Shown here: positions 35,501 through 43,614 of the stretch, in pieces | Numbering within the stretch: the first letter of the stretch is position 1 | Layout: every line of letters starts with the position of its first letter | Source: UBA5704 sp036264355 | GTDB taxonomy: Bacteria > Acidobacteriota > Thermoanaerobaculia > Multivoradales > UBA5704 | Length of the DNA stretch: 64,000 nucleotides | NCBI GenBank assembly: GCA_036264355.1 | Contig: DATARD010000112.1 | Coordinates: 18,643 to 82,642, forward strand | Direction of reading: 5' to 3' | Position numbers and translations under genes: made by a program | Notes under the pieces: model-generated | Told to the model about the DNA's origin: nothing | The model's input: only the letters and a program-made list of their open reading frames with translations | The model's database searches: none

Positions 35501-36410
35501 CGCCGACCGGGACGGCACCGCCCGCCTGTGGAAGGCCGACGGCCGCCTGCTCACCGTGCTGCGGGGCCACCGCTCGGGAGTCAGCCGGGCGGTATGGTCC
35601 GGCGACGGCCGCCGCGTCGCCACCGCCAGCCTGGACCGCACGGTGCGCGTCTGGGATGCGGACAGCGGGCGCGAGCTGCGCGCCTTCGCGCACGACGACT
35701 GGGTGCGCGACGTGGCCTGGAGCCCTGGCGGCGACCGGCTCGCCACCGCCAGCTTCGACTGGACGGCACGGATCTGGACCGTCGACCGCGATGCGCCGTC
35801 CATCGTCCTCTCCGGCCACACCTCGCCCGTCCTGTTCGTCGCGTGGAGCCCGGACGGCAAACGCCTGCTCACCGGCAGCGTGGACCGCACCGCGCGCATC
35901 TGGGATGCCGCGACCGGCGCCCAGACCGCGCTTCTGGTCGGGCACGAGGACTGGGTGGTGCACGCCGCCTGGAGTCCCGACGGCAAGCGGATCGCCACCG
36001 CCGGCGCCGACCGCACAGCGCGGATCTGGAACGCCGCGAGCGGGATGCAAGAGCACCTCCTCACCGGACATTCCGGCCGCTTGCGGCACGTGAGCTGGAG
36101 CCCGGACGGCGAGCACCTTGCGACGACCTCGGATACCGGCGAGGTGATTCTGTGGGACACGCAGAGCGGAGAGCTCCGCACGATGCTGCAGGGGCATGCC
36201 GGACGTGTCGAGCAGGCCGCCTGGAGGCCCGATGGCAGGCGCATCGCGACCGCCAGCTACGACGGCACCGTCCGCGTCTTCTTCCGCGAGGTGGACGACC
36301 TGATGCGGATCGCCTGCCAGCGTGCCGTGCGCAACCTTTCCAGAGATGAATGGAAGCGGTTTTTGACCGGACCTTATCGCGCCACCTGCGCCGGCGGGAG
36401 CGCCCGATGA
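32574..36410 (+). CDS. Membrane STAND NTPase (nSTAND1) with 16 WD40 repeats, apparent CTG start
   Basis: A 1278-residue protein. The start region S-D-T-S-T-N-F-N-P-F-P-G-L-R-P-F-E is the hallmark nSTAND1 beginning, but the frame holds no ATG, GTG or TTG before a TTG at 32679 deep inside the domain. CTG at 32574 restores a normal N-terminus. Walker A is V-G-T-S-G-S-G-K-S-S near residue 47. A coiled/basic linker precedes one membrane helix (~495-516), then 16 WD40 repeats (~580-1240) form two propellers. STAND proteins oligomerise on ligand sensing. The single membrane helix places the NTPase and the WD40 part on opposite sides of the membrane. It heads an overlapping operon with a periplasmic binding protein and a TIR protein. 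Confidence 0.88.
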   Translation: MSDTSTNFNPFPGLRPFEPQEDYLFFGRETHIDELLRRLRRHRFLSIVGTSGSGKSSLVRAGLLPALYGGFMAQAGSRWRVAVFRPGSDPIGHLATALNHPDVCGSSGTGREEMYRAMIEATLSRSSRGLIEAARQAPLPSGENLLVVVDQFEELFRYRSALHKGSFDEASAFVRLLVEASRHEEIPIYVVLTMRSDFLGDCAQFQGLPEVINEGQYLIPRLTRDQIRQAIVGPIAVGGGEIAPHVVELLLNDVGDNPDHLPILQHALMRTWDFWLKDHAEGEPIQLRHYEAIGGMREELSRHADEAFNELDSEAERALAERLFRSLTEKGPDNREIRRPTRLADLCATAGAPQDEVVAVIDRFRRHDRSFLMPPADTPLAPNTVIDISHESLMRVWSRLCAWVEEESRSVETYRRVAETAALYERGRAGLWRDPDLSIALSWRADNQPNMAWATHYAPGFERAMAFLDASREAAEAKKAAAEAQRRRKLRRTRLFVATLSAAFVLSLIFLFYAMNQARLARSRQLALESTRQLNTDQELSLLLAVEAARAKGSREAEGALRNALLHPGRIWRLLSPPGPHEELWHVAWSPDGRRLVTTGRDGVVRLWDLEGNNGPVTLGSHEGGVSTAAWDPAGRRVLTASFDGSAKIWDTANRAPAVELRGHASAVNRAVWNAAGERVATAGLDGTVRVWDAASGAPLGVLRGHAGSVLDVAWSPDGVRLASAGTDGTARIWNAGALQPAAVLSGHTDEVTSVAWSPDGRWLATGSRDHRWRVWDPQTGGGASAGEGHKGGLVQVAWSPDGQLLATAGKDGVANLWDWRGSSVRRVLAGHTSELTGISWDKAGKRLLTSSLDGTARVWNAATGGSLAVMAGHSGSVAYAAWDPFSERVATAGQDGTARVWDVDAGSEVAVLRGPTAGISEVAWDPAGRRLAAASLDGTSRVWDAESGREVARLNGSRLGTLDAAWDPAGGRIATADRDGTARLWKADGRLLTVLRGHRSGVSRAVWSGDGRRVATASLDRTVRVWDADSGRELRAFAHDDWVRDVAWSPGGDRLATASFDWTARIWTVDRDAPSIVLSGHTSPVLFVAWSPDGKRLLTGSVDRTARIWDAATGAQTALLVGHEDWVVHAAWSPDGKRIATAGADRTARIWNAASGMQEHLLTGHSGRLRHVSWSPDGEHLATTSDTGEVILWDTQSGELRTMLQGHAGRVEQAAWRPDGRRIATASYDGTVRVFFREVDDLMRIACQRAVRNLSRDEWKRFLTGPYRATCAGGSAR

Positions 36411-37444
36411 GCGAGGAAGACATGCGCACGCTGAAAACGAGGGCCACGAGCCGGACGATGGTGCTTGCCAGGGCCGTGGCGGTCTGCGCTCTGCTCGTCG
36501 CGAGCAGTTGCGGTACCCGTTCCCCTGCGGGACGAGACGCCGGCAAGGCCGCGCACCATCCTCTCACCGTCGGCGCGATCATCTACGGCGACTACATCTG
36601 GTCCGAGGGCGCTCGGGCCGGGATGCGCAAAGCCGCGGCGGCGCAGGGCGTCAAGCTTCTCTTCCGCAAGCACTATCACGACGTGGCCGACGAAGCCCGG
36701 CTGCTGCGCGAGCTGACCGAGCTTCGGGTGGACGCGGTCGTGATCTCCGTCCAGGACCCCGATGCCTCGGTCCCCGCGATCCGCGCCACCCGCGAGGCCG
36801 GGATCCCTGTCCTGTGCATCGGCTCGTGCCTCAACGAAGAGGACACCGCCAGGTACAACCTCGCCTACTACGAGAGCGATCCCACGTTGGTGGGCTACCG
36901 GACCGGCACCTATCTCGCGCAGTGGGCCGCCGAGCACGTCCCGGGACCGGTCCGCATCGGCATCCTCAACTGCGACCGGATCGCCGCTGCGCGCAGCGCC
37001 GGCTTCCGGGCCGCCCTCGCCGATGCCGGCCTGCGCTGGGAAGAGATCGCCGACCGCGAGGGTTACATCGCTGCGCCCGCGGTGCCGGTCGCCAAGGGGA
37101 TCCTGGCGGAATACCCCGACATCCAGGTCCTGTGGGCGGCGAACGAGGGGGGGACGGAAGCCGCGGTTACCGCCGTCCGCGAGATGGGCCGCCAGGGCCG
37201 TGTCTTCGTCTTCGGCACCGACTACGGTCCCACCCTCTCGGCGATGCTCTCCGATCTTGACGGCGTCCTCCAGGCTGTCACCGCCCAGACGCCGGAACAG
37301 ATCGGCGAGCAGTCGCTTCTGGATGCGCTCAAGCTGGCGCGCGGCGAGACGCTCAGCATCCGCCACTCCGTGTTCGGCACCATCTTCTATTCGCGGCAGC
37401 CGGCCGGCGCGTCGCCCTCTCCGGGCACGGAGGTGGGACGGTGA
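36407..37444 (+). CDS. Periplasmic sugar-type substrate-binding lipoprotein
   Basis: About 345 residues of the LacI/ribose-binding periplasmic protein fold: V-G-A-I-I-Y-G-D-Y-I-W-S-E-G-A-R-A-G-M, then G-I-P-V-L-C-I-G and G-I-L-N-C-D-R-I-A-A-A-R-S-A-G-F-R-A-A-L. The hydrophobic leader ends L-L-V-A-S-S-C-G, a probable lipobox. ATG at 36407 overlaps the STAND stop (ATGA) and has GGGAG upstream; ATG 36422 with GAGGAA is an alternative. No ABC transporter permease or ATPase gene is nearby, so it is more likely a sensor subunit for the membrane STAND protein than an importer component. Confidence 0.85.
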   Translation: MSEEDMRTLKTRATSRTMVLARAVAVCALLVASSCGTRSPAGRDAGKAAHHPLTVGAIIYGDYIWSEGARAGMRKAAAAQGVKLLFRKHYHDVADEARLLRELTELRVDAVVISVQDPDASVPAIRATREAGIPVLCIGSCLNEEDTARYNLAYYESDPTLVGYRTGTYLAQWAAEHVPGPVRIGILNCDRIAAARSAGFRAALADAGLRWEEIADREGYIAAPAVPVAKGILAEYPDIQVLWAANEGGTEAAVTAVREMGRQGRVFVFGTDYGPTLSAMLSDLDGVLQAVTAQTPEQIGEQSLLDALKLARGETLSIRHSVFGTIFYSRQPAGASPSPGTEVGR

Positions 37445-38937
37445 GGTTCGACAGCGACATCTTCATCAGCTACGCGCACATCGACAACCAGCCCCTCACA
37501 CCCGGGGACGAGGGTTGGATCACGAACCTTCACCACGCGCTGGAGATCCGCCTGGCGCAGCTCCTCGGAGAGGAGCCGAAAATCTGGCGCGACCCGAAGA
37601 TCCAGGGCAACGACTACTTCGACACGGCGATCGTCTCACAGCTCCCCAAGACGGCGTTGCTGATCTCCGTCATCACACCCCGTTACCTCAAATCGGAATG
37701 GTGCCGCAAGGAGCTCGAGGAGTTCAGCGGACTGTGCGAGCGGTATGGCCAGATCGAGGCGGGAAAGAAATCGCGGATCTTCAAGGTCGTGAAGACGCCG
37801 GTGCCGATCGAGCAGACCCCCGAGCAACTGCAGCGGATGCTGGGGTACGAGTTCTTCCTGCGCGACCCGGAATCGGGACGTCCGGTCGAGCTGCGGCCGG
37901 AGCCGGCTGACGGCGCGGCCCGGAAGTATTGGTCCAAGTTGGAGGACCTGGCGTATGACATCGCCCAGATCCTGGAGAGCCTGAAGACGACGAACGGCGC
38001 CGGGTCACCGTCGGCCCCCGCCGCCGGCCCCGTCGTCTTCCTCGCTGAAACGACCTTCGACCTCGCGGCCGAGCGCGACGCCCTGCGCCGCGAGCTCCTG
38101 GAACATGGGTATCGCGTGCTTCCGGAGCGCCCGTTGCCGCTCGCCGCCGAGGAGCTCGAGAGGGCCCTGCAGGAAGACCTGGCGCAGAGCGTCCTGTCCG
38201 TCCACCTGATCGGAGAACGCTACGGCGTCGTTCCGGACGGCGCCGAGGTCTCGATGGTCGACCTGCAGAATCAGCAGGCGGTCCGGCAGAGCCGGGAGAA
38301 GGGCCTGCGCCGGATCGTCTGGCTGTCGCGGGAGAACCAGCCGCGCGACGCGCGGCAGGCGGCGTTCGTCGACAAGCTGCGCAAGGATCCCACCGCGATC
38401 GAAGGCGCCGAGCTCCTGCAGACGACCCTCGAGAACCTCAAGATCCAGATCGAGGCGCGGTTGCGCGAGCCGGCGGTGGCGGAGCCCGCGGAAGACGCCG
38501 CCGAAGCGGGGGGAGAGGTCCCGCGCATCTATCTGATCTGCGACCGTGACGACCAGGCGGAGGTTTCCGCCTTGGACGATTATCTTTTTTCCCAGGGGTA
38601 CGAGGTGATTCCTTCGCTCTTCGAAGGCGATGAGGCCACGGTGCGCCAGGACCACCAGGAAAACCTGTGCCTCTGCGACGCCGCCATCATCTATTACGGC
38701 AAAGCCACCGAAGTGTGGCTGCGCGGCAAGCTGCGCGATTTTCTCAAGGTCGCCGGCTGGGGACGCAAGAAACCCCTGGCCGCGCGCGCCATCTACATCG
38801 GAGCCCCGGCACGGCCCGACAAGGAGCGGTTCCGGACCCACGAAGCCAGGGTGATCCGGGGCTCCGAGCCGTTCTCCGGAGACGACCTCAAACCCTTCTT
38901 CGCGGACATTCCGCGGCACAAAACAGGAGAGACATGA
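37441..38937 (+). CDS. Triple TIR-superfamily protein (TIR + DUF4062-like + TIR-like)
   Basis: A 498-residue protein of three related modules. Residues 1-190 form a TIR domain (D-I-F-I-S-Y-A-H-I-D-N; K-I-W-R-D; T-P-R-Y-L-K-S-E-W-C-R-K-E-L) with the conserved Ser-x-Trp-Cys and Glu of the catalytic/BB region. Residues ~195-345 resemble DUF4062 (V-F-L-A-E-T-T-F-D-L-A-A-E-R-D). Residues ~360-490 are a third TIR-like fold (I-Y-L-I-C-D-R-D-D-Q-A-E-V). TIR domains often hydrolyse NAD+ or signal to effectors. GTG start overlaps the binding-protein stop (GTGA). Which module is catalytic is not clear. Confidence 0.85.
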   Translation: MRFDSDIFISYAHIDNQPLTPGDEGWITNLHHALEIRLAQLLGEEPKIWRDPKIQGNDYFDTAIVSQLPKTALLISVITPRYLKSEWCRKELEEFSGLCERYGQIEAGKKSRIFKVVKTPVPIEQTPEQLQRMLGYEFFLRDPESGRPVELRPEPADGAARKYWSKLEDLAYDIAQILESLKTTNGAGSPSAPAAGPVVFLAETTFDLAAERDALRRELLEHGYRVLPERPLPLAAEELERALQEDLAQSVLSVHLIGERYGVVPDGAEVSMVDLQNQQAVRQSREKGLRRIVWLSRENQPRDARQAAFVDKLRKDPTAIEGAELLQTTLENLKIQIEARLREPAVAEPAEDAAEAGGEVPRIYLICDRDDQAEVSALDDYLFSQGYEVIPSLFEGDEATVRQDHQENLCLCDAAIIYYGKATEVWLRGKLRDFLKVAGWGRKKPLAARAIYIGAPARPDKERFRTHEARVIRGSEPFSGDDLKPFFADIPRHKTGET

Positions 38938-39494
38938 CGGTGAGCCAGGATGCGCCGCTGCGCTATGACCTCGGAGGCTATAAATCGATCGCCAACGGCC
39001 GGATCACGGTCAACCTGGCCGGCGAGAGCGACATCCATCACGACATCCGGGATTTGGACGCTTTCATCTCCGAGGATGGAGTCGTCGACGAGTTCTACCT
39101 CTGCCACACCCTGGAGCACATTCCGGTGGTGGATTACGAAAAGCTCCTGCGCGACCTGCACCGCAAGCTGCGCGCCGGCGGCAAGGTCGTCGTCGTCCAA
39201 ACCGACGCAGGAGAGGTTCTCCGCGCCTGGTTCTCCGGCCAGCTCTCGTTCCGCGCCATGCGCACCACGCTGTTCACGCCGCCGGCCCCCATGCGGGCGA
39301 ACTCCTTCAACATGCACCACAACATGTGGACGGCGGAGGAGCTGGCCGAGGACTTCCGCGCTGTCGGGTTCACCGCCGAGACATTCGACGCCGGCTCCTG
39401 GCCCTACGATCAGCTCGACGAGCTCCTTCCTGAAGACACCCGGAACTGCTGGGGGTTCCCCATCAAGAACCTGGGAGTGATCGCGACCAAGTGA
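38934..39494 (+). CDS. Class I SAM methyltransferase-like protein, degenerate motif I
   Basis: A 186-residue protein shaped like small LNIG-type methyltransferases: Y-D-L-G-G-Y-K-S-I-A-N-G-R-I-T-V-N-L, then F-Y-L-C-H-T-L-E-H-I and L-R-A-G-G-K-V-V-V-V-Q. The SAM-binding G-x-G-x-G is reduced to L-G-G-Y, so activity is uncertain. AGGAGAG precedes the ATG, which overlaps the TIR stop. It ends overlapping the GT32 gene. Such methyltransferase-glycosyltransferase pairs are common in polysaccharide clusters, so this may be the border of the signalling operon. Confidence 0.7.
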   Translation: MTVSQDAPLRYDLGGYKSIANGRITVNLAGESDIHHDIRDLDAFISEDGVVDEFYLCHTLEHIPVVDYEKLLRDLHRKLRAGGKVVVVQTDAGEVLRAWFSGQLSFRAMRTTLFTPPAPMRANSFNMHHNMWTAEELAEDFRAVGFTAETFDAGSWPYDQLDELLPEDTRNCWGFPIKNLGVIATK

Positions 39495-40279
39495 TCCCCA
39501 ACGTGATCCATTTCTGTTTCGGGCTGTCGCCGGACCACGGCGGCAAACCTTTCTCTCTGGTCCACTACCTTGCCGTCCGCTCGGCGGTGGAGACCAACCG
39601 CCCCGAAGCGGTGCGCCTCTACTACCGGTACGAGCCCAGCGGTGAGTGGTGGGAGCGCGCGCGGCCGTACCTCGAGCTCGTGCCCGTCGAGCCGCCGGCC
39701 GACCTCTACGGTGTGCCGGTCCGCCATCATGCGCACCAGACGGATCACCTCCGGCTCTCCGTGCTCCGCGAGCACGGCGGCATCTACCTCGACATGGACG
39801 TGCTCTGCCTGCGCTCTTTCGAGCCCCTGCGCCGCCACGAATTCGTGCTCGGCGAGGAGGGAGAGAACAGGATCCACGGGCTCTGCAATGCGGTGATCCT
39901 GTCGGCGCCCGGCGCCTGGTTCGCGCGCAAGTGGCTGGAGGGCTTCGATCCCGCCACCTCCCTATGGAAAGGTTTCCGTTCGTCCGGGCGCGACGCCTAC
40001 TGGAATGAATTCGCCGTCAAGTATCCCGCCCATCTGGCGGGTCTCCATCCCGACCGCGTGCACGTCGTCGATCACCGCGCCTTCTTCTGGCCCACCTGGA
40101 TCGACGACGATCTCCACCTTCTCTACCGGGGAACCGGAGCGAGCTTCGCGGAGGCCTACTGCGTGCACCTCTGGGAACAGGTCGCCTGGGATCGCTACCT
40201 CAAGGATCTCGACGTCGATTTCATCCGGTCGGTGGACACCAACTTCAACCGGCTCGCCCGACGATTCATCGATTTCTAA
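39491..40279 (+). CDS. GT32-type glycosyltransferase
   Basis: A 262-residue protein with I-P-N-V-I-H-F-C-F-G at the start and H-A-H-Q-T-D-H-L-R-L-S-V-L-R-E-H-G-G-I-Y-L-D-M-D-V. The D-x-D motif and Gly-Gly-x-Tyr segment define the Gly_transf_sug (DXD/GT32) family, which transfers hexoses from nucleotide sugars. GTG start overlaps the methyltransferase stop (GTGA). Acceptor unknown; context suggests surface glycan synthesis. Confidence 0.88.
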   Translation: MIPNVIHFCFGLSPDHGGKPFSLVHYLAVRSAVETNRPEAVRLYYRYEPSGEWWERARPYLELVPVEPPADLYGVPVRHHAHQTDHLRLSVLREHGGIYLDMDVLCLRSFEPLRRHEFVLGEEGENRIHGLCNAVILSAPGAWFARKWLEGFDPATSLWKGFRSSGRDAYWNEFAVKYPAHLAGLHPDRVHVVDHRAFFWPTWIDDDLHLLYRGTGASFAEAYCVHLWEQVAWDRYLKDLDVDFIRSVDTNFNRLARRFIDF

Positions 40280-40285
40280 ACGCTG

Positions 40286-41191
40286 CTAAACACCATGCGC
40301 GAAGCGCGCCAGGGCGCGGCCGATGCGGGCGAAGGCTTCCTCGTCGACGGCGACCCGTTCCGGCCAGCTCCAGCCCGGCGGCAGGCGAGGCGCGGCGAAG
40401 TCCTGCCGCGTCGCGGCGCCATGGATCACCGGATCGCGCCGGTCGAGCGCGTGCCGATCGTCAGGTCCGTGGAAACCGCCGCCCAGGCCCGCGTTCCAGA
40501 CCAGGGACCGCGCCGGATAGAGCCCGAGGCCGCCGTGCCGGAAGAGGGTGAAATACCACTGGGTGTCCCAGGAGTCGAACCCGCCTTCCATGGTCTGCTC
40601 GAGCGTCTCGGAATAGGCGAAAGAGCCGCCGGCATCGAAGCGCCACCGCGCCTCCGGCCCGGCGAGGACCGATCGCCAGTCGCGGGGATGGTATTCATAG
40701 AGGTCCCACGCCCGTTTCCACGTCGCCCACCCCCAGGCGAGCGCGATGGGCGCGAAAAAGAGCGGCGGCACCGGCGGATGCTCCGCCGCGAACATGTAGC
40801 CGCCGACCAGGAAGACCCGCGGATCCTCCGCATACCGGTCGAGAGCGCCGTCGACGAAGGCCAGAAAGTCCGGCGAGACCACCACGTCGTCCTCCACCAC
40901 CACGGCGCGCCCGCGCTCGGCGCAGAGCTCGCCGACCGCCTCGGTGATGTTGCGGAAGCGATAGTTCCGCGGGCGCTCCACCAGGCGGCCTCCATGCCGC
41001 CGGATCCAGCGCCGGGCAGCCGCGCGCGCAGCCTCGCAACCGGCGGCATCCTCCTCGCCGGCGGCGGCGTCACAGAAGACATGCAAGCGTTCCGGCGAGA
41101 ACCCGGGGCTTCGCGCAAGCGCGGCCAGCACGATCTCGAGATGGCGCGGCCGGTCGTAGGCGAAAACGGCGATAGGAGCGCTCTCTTTCAT
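40286..41191 (-). CDS. GNT-I-like/GT-A glycosyltransferase
   Basis: A 301-residue protein starting P-I-A-V-F-A-Y-D-R-P-R-H-L, with R-A-V-V-V-E-D-D-V-V-V-S-P-D-F-L (E-D-D metal motif) and W-G-W-A-T-W-K-R-A-W. This is the pattern of bacterial GNT-I/sugar transferases related to GT13 and GT2. A GGGAGAGAG site lies before the ATG. It is transcribed toward the GT32 gene and divergently from the DUF5054 gene. Confidence 0.8.
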   Translation of the reverse strand: MKESAPIAVFAYDRPRHLEIVLAALARSPGFSPERLHVFCDAAAGEEDAAGCEAARAAARRWIRRHGGRLVERPRNYRFRNITEAVGELCAERGRAVVVEDDVVVSPDFLAFVDGALDRYAEDPRVFLVGGYMFAAEHPPVPPLFFAPIALAWGWATWKRAWDLYEYHPRDWRSVLAGPEARWRFDAGGSFAYSETLEQTMEGGFDSWDTQWYFTLFRHGGLGLYPARSLVWNAGLGGGFHGPDDRHALDRRDPVIHGAATRQDFAAPRLPPGWSWPERVAVDEEAFARIGRALARFAHGV

Positions 41192-41271
41192 GCTCTCTCC
41201 CTGGTCGTTTTCAAGCTATGATAACCCCTTAGCGAAGCTTTATTCTGAGAATCGCCAGGAGGAGGTCCCTG

Positions 41272-43614
41272 ATGGCTGCTCTGCAAGCCTGCCGCCCACC
41301 GCTGCCGATCGCTCTCGCCGTCCTTTTCGTCGTGCTCGCTCTCGGGCCGGCGGCCCATCCTCTGCTCGGCCACTCCGGCAGGACCTCGGGCGGGGCCGGC
41401 TATGCTGACTTGCCTGCGTATGAGGACATCGACGTCGTGCACGTCGTCTTCACCAGCCATCTCGACATCGGCTGGACCCACTCCGCGACCCAGGTCATCA
41501 ACACTTATTTTCAGCAGTTTTTCCCCCAAGCGCTCCACACCGCGAGCGAGCTCGAGAAGATCGGGATCAAGAATTACAGCTTCACCACCTATCCCTGGCT
41601 GCTCTCGCTGTACCTCGACTGCCCGGCGAACCTGACCACTCCCTCCACTTCGACCTGCCCCTGGGGAGAAAGCACCCTGATCTGCCCCACGCCCGGTGAG
41701 CAGGAGACGATCAAGAAAGCTCTGAAAAATGGTGTCATCACCTGGCACGGTCATCCGCTCGACCACTTTCCCGAGTTGATGGACCCGTCCCTCTACAAAT
41801 TCGGGCTCAGCCTGTCGCAAGACCTCGACGTGAAGTACCACGGCGGAAAGCCGACGCTCACCGCCAGCAACCGGGACGTCCCCGGGATGACCCGCGGCGT
41901 CATTCCGCTGCTCCTCAAAGCCGGTATTCGGGCCCTCTCCGTCGGCACCAACAGCGGCGTCGTGTCGCCCGCCCTCCCGCCGGTGTTCTGGTGGCGGGCC
42001 CCGGACAGCGCGGAGAAGCTGCTGGTGTACTGGCATCCCGGCGGCTACGGCGGCATCCGCCAGGGGGACGCGGTGGTGGTCCCCGGGTTCAAAGAGGCCC
42101 TTGTCTCCGTCTACGGCGGCGACAACACCGGCTACGTCACGGTGCAGGACGTGCTCCAGACCTTCGCCATCTTGCGCTCGGAGTTCCCCAACGCCAAGAT
42201 CATACCCTCCACGTTCGACGCCTTTACCGAGAAGCTGCTGGCAAACCAGACGGCTCTCGACACCCTCCCGGTCATCGATCAGGAGATCGGTGACACCTGG
42301 ATCTACGGCGAGGCCGCCGATCCCTGGAAAATCGCCGTCTACCGGGAGATGACCCGCGCCCGCGCCGAGTATCTCGCCAAGGGTGGAGCCGAGGACGAAG
42401 CGGTGAAACGGTTCAGCCGCTTCCTCCTCAAGATTCCGGAGCACACCACCGGCATCAATTTCACCAACTACCCCCTCCCCCAGCCCTCCTGGTCGAATCC
42501 GGACTTTCAGAAAAACGCCAGCAACTGTCAATTCCAGTGGATCCAGTACTCCTGGGACGAGCAGCGCATGTTCCTGCAATGGGCGCTGAACTTCCTCGGC
42601 AAGGACCATCCTTTGGCGATCGACATCCGTGCCCGCATCAAGGCGATGCAGCCTCTCCAGTCCGCTGCCGCAGGTACGGCCCCATTGCCGGTCGAGCAAT
42701 GGGATCAACCGTTGGAGTGCGGGCAGTGGTCGCTGCGCTTCGACCAGCACGGGGCCATCGTGTCGTTGATCGATAAAGCCGCGGGCCGCCGCGAGTGGGC
42801 GTCTCCCGATCACCCCCTTGCCCTCCTGCGCTACGAGACGTTCGGGCCGGACAACTTCGCATATTTTGCCGACCGCTATTCGTATGATCTCCCGCCAGAT
42901 TCCTGGTTCACCGGCGCTTGGGGCAAGCCGGGCCTCACCGCTCCCCCGGCCGCCCGGAAGAGCGCGACACCCCTGCTTTTCGGGCTGTGGCGAATCGACG
43001 ACACAGCTTCCTGCCGGTTCCTGCTGGAGACCAGGCTTCCGCCGCCCACCGTCACCGATTTCGGCGCTCCCCCAACCCTCTGGACCGAGCTCAAGGTCCC
43101 CAGGTCGGGGTCCGCGCTGAAGCTCGATCTGCAGTGGCTCAACAAGACTTCGACGCGGCTGCCCGAGACGATCTGGCTCGACTTCCAGCCCAAGCCGGCA
43201 ACGGACGAAGGCTGGAGCTTCTGTAAGCTGGGACAAGCGATCGACCCTCGCCAAGTGGTGATCAACGGCAACCGGCATCTGCACGGCGTCTGGGACGGAG
43301 TCTCGTTTTGCAGCCCCACAGACGGCTCGTTCTTCCTGCAGACTCTCGACGCCCCGCTGATTTCACCAGGGAGGCACGAGATCCTCGACTTCGACAACGA
43401 CCGCGCGAAGCCCGGGGACGGCGTGCAGGTCAACCTCTTCAACAACTTGTGGGGCAACGATTTCCCGCAGTGGTACCCCTGGACCGACACTCCGCCGGCC
43501 AGCCCCAGCATCTCTCCGGATCTGCTCGGCAACCCGGCCAATGCGCGGTTCCGGTTCGAGCTCCGCTTCGGTGACTCGTGCCCGAAGCCATCGCCCTGCT
43601 CGGCACAACGATGA
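41272..43614 (+). CDS. Secreted DUF5054 / GH38-like glycoside hydrolase
   Basis: A 780-residue exported protein with a signal peptide (residues ~10-33). The catalytic barrel starts V-V-F-T-S-H-L-D-I-G-W-T, matching GH38 alpha-mannosidase-like H-x-D metal motifs. Further features are T-W-H-G-H-P-L-D-H-F and R-D-V-P-G-M-T-R-G. DUF5054 proteins are GH38-related and of undefined specificity. GGAGGAGGTCCCTG precedes the ATG. Stop overlaps the next glycosyltransferase gene (ATGA). Likely acts on mannose-containing glycans outside the cytoplasm. Confidence 0.85.
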   Translation: MAALQACRPPLPIALAVLFVVLALGPAAHPLLGHSGRTSGGAGYADLPAYEDIDVVHVVFTSHLDIGWTHSATQVINTYFQQFFPQALHTASELEKIGIKNYSFTTYPWLLSLYLDCPANLTTPSTSTCPWGESTLICPTPGEQETIKKALKNGVITWHGHPLDHFPELMDPSLYKFGLSLSQDLDVKYHGGKPTLTASNRDVPGMTRGVIPLLLKAGIRALSVGTNSGVVSPALPPVFWWRAPDSAEKLLVYWHPGGYGGIRQGDAVVVPGFKEALVSVYGGDNTGYVTVQDVLQTFAILRSEFPNAKIIPSTFDAFTEKLLANQTALDTLPVIDQEIGDTWIYGEAADPWKIAVYREMTRARAEYLAKGGAEDEAVKRFSRFLLKIPEHTTGINFTNYPLPQPSWSNPDFQKNASNCQFQWIQYSWDEQRMFLQWALNFLGKDHPLAIDIRARIKAMQPLQSAAAGTAPLPVEQWDQPLECGQWSLRFDQHGAIVSLIDKAAGRREWASPDHPLALLRYETFGPDNFAYFADRYSYDLPPDSWFTGAWGKPGLTAPPAARKSATPLLFGLWRIDDTASCRFLLETRLPPPTVTDFGAPPTLWTELKVPRSGSALKLDLQWLNKTSTRLPETIWLDFQPKPATDEGWSFCKLGQAIDPRQVVINGNRHLHGVWDGVSFCSPTDGSFFLQTLDAPLISPGRHEILDFDNDRAKPGDGVQVNLFNNLWGNDFPQWYPWTDTPPASPSISPDLLGNPANARFRFELRFGDSCPKPSPCSAQR

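Noticed and set aside
36407..37444. Assignment as part of an ABC sugar importer
   Set aside because: No permease or ATPase gene is adjacent; it is locked by overlaps between the STAND and TIR genes.
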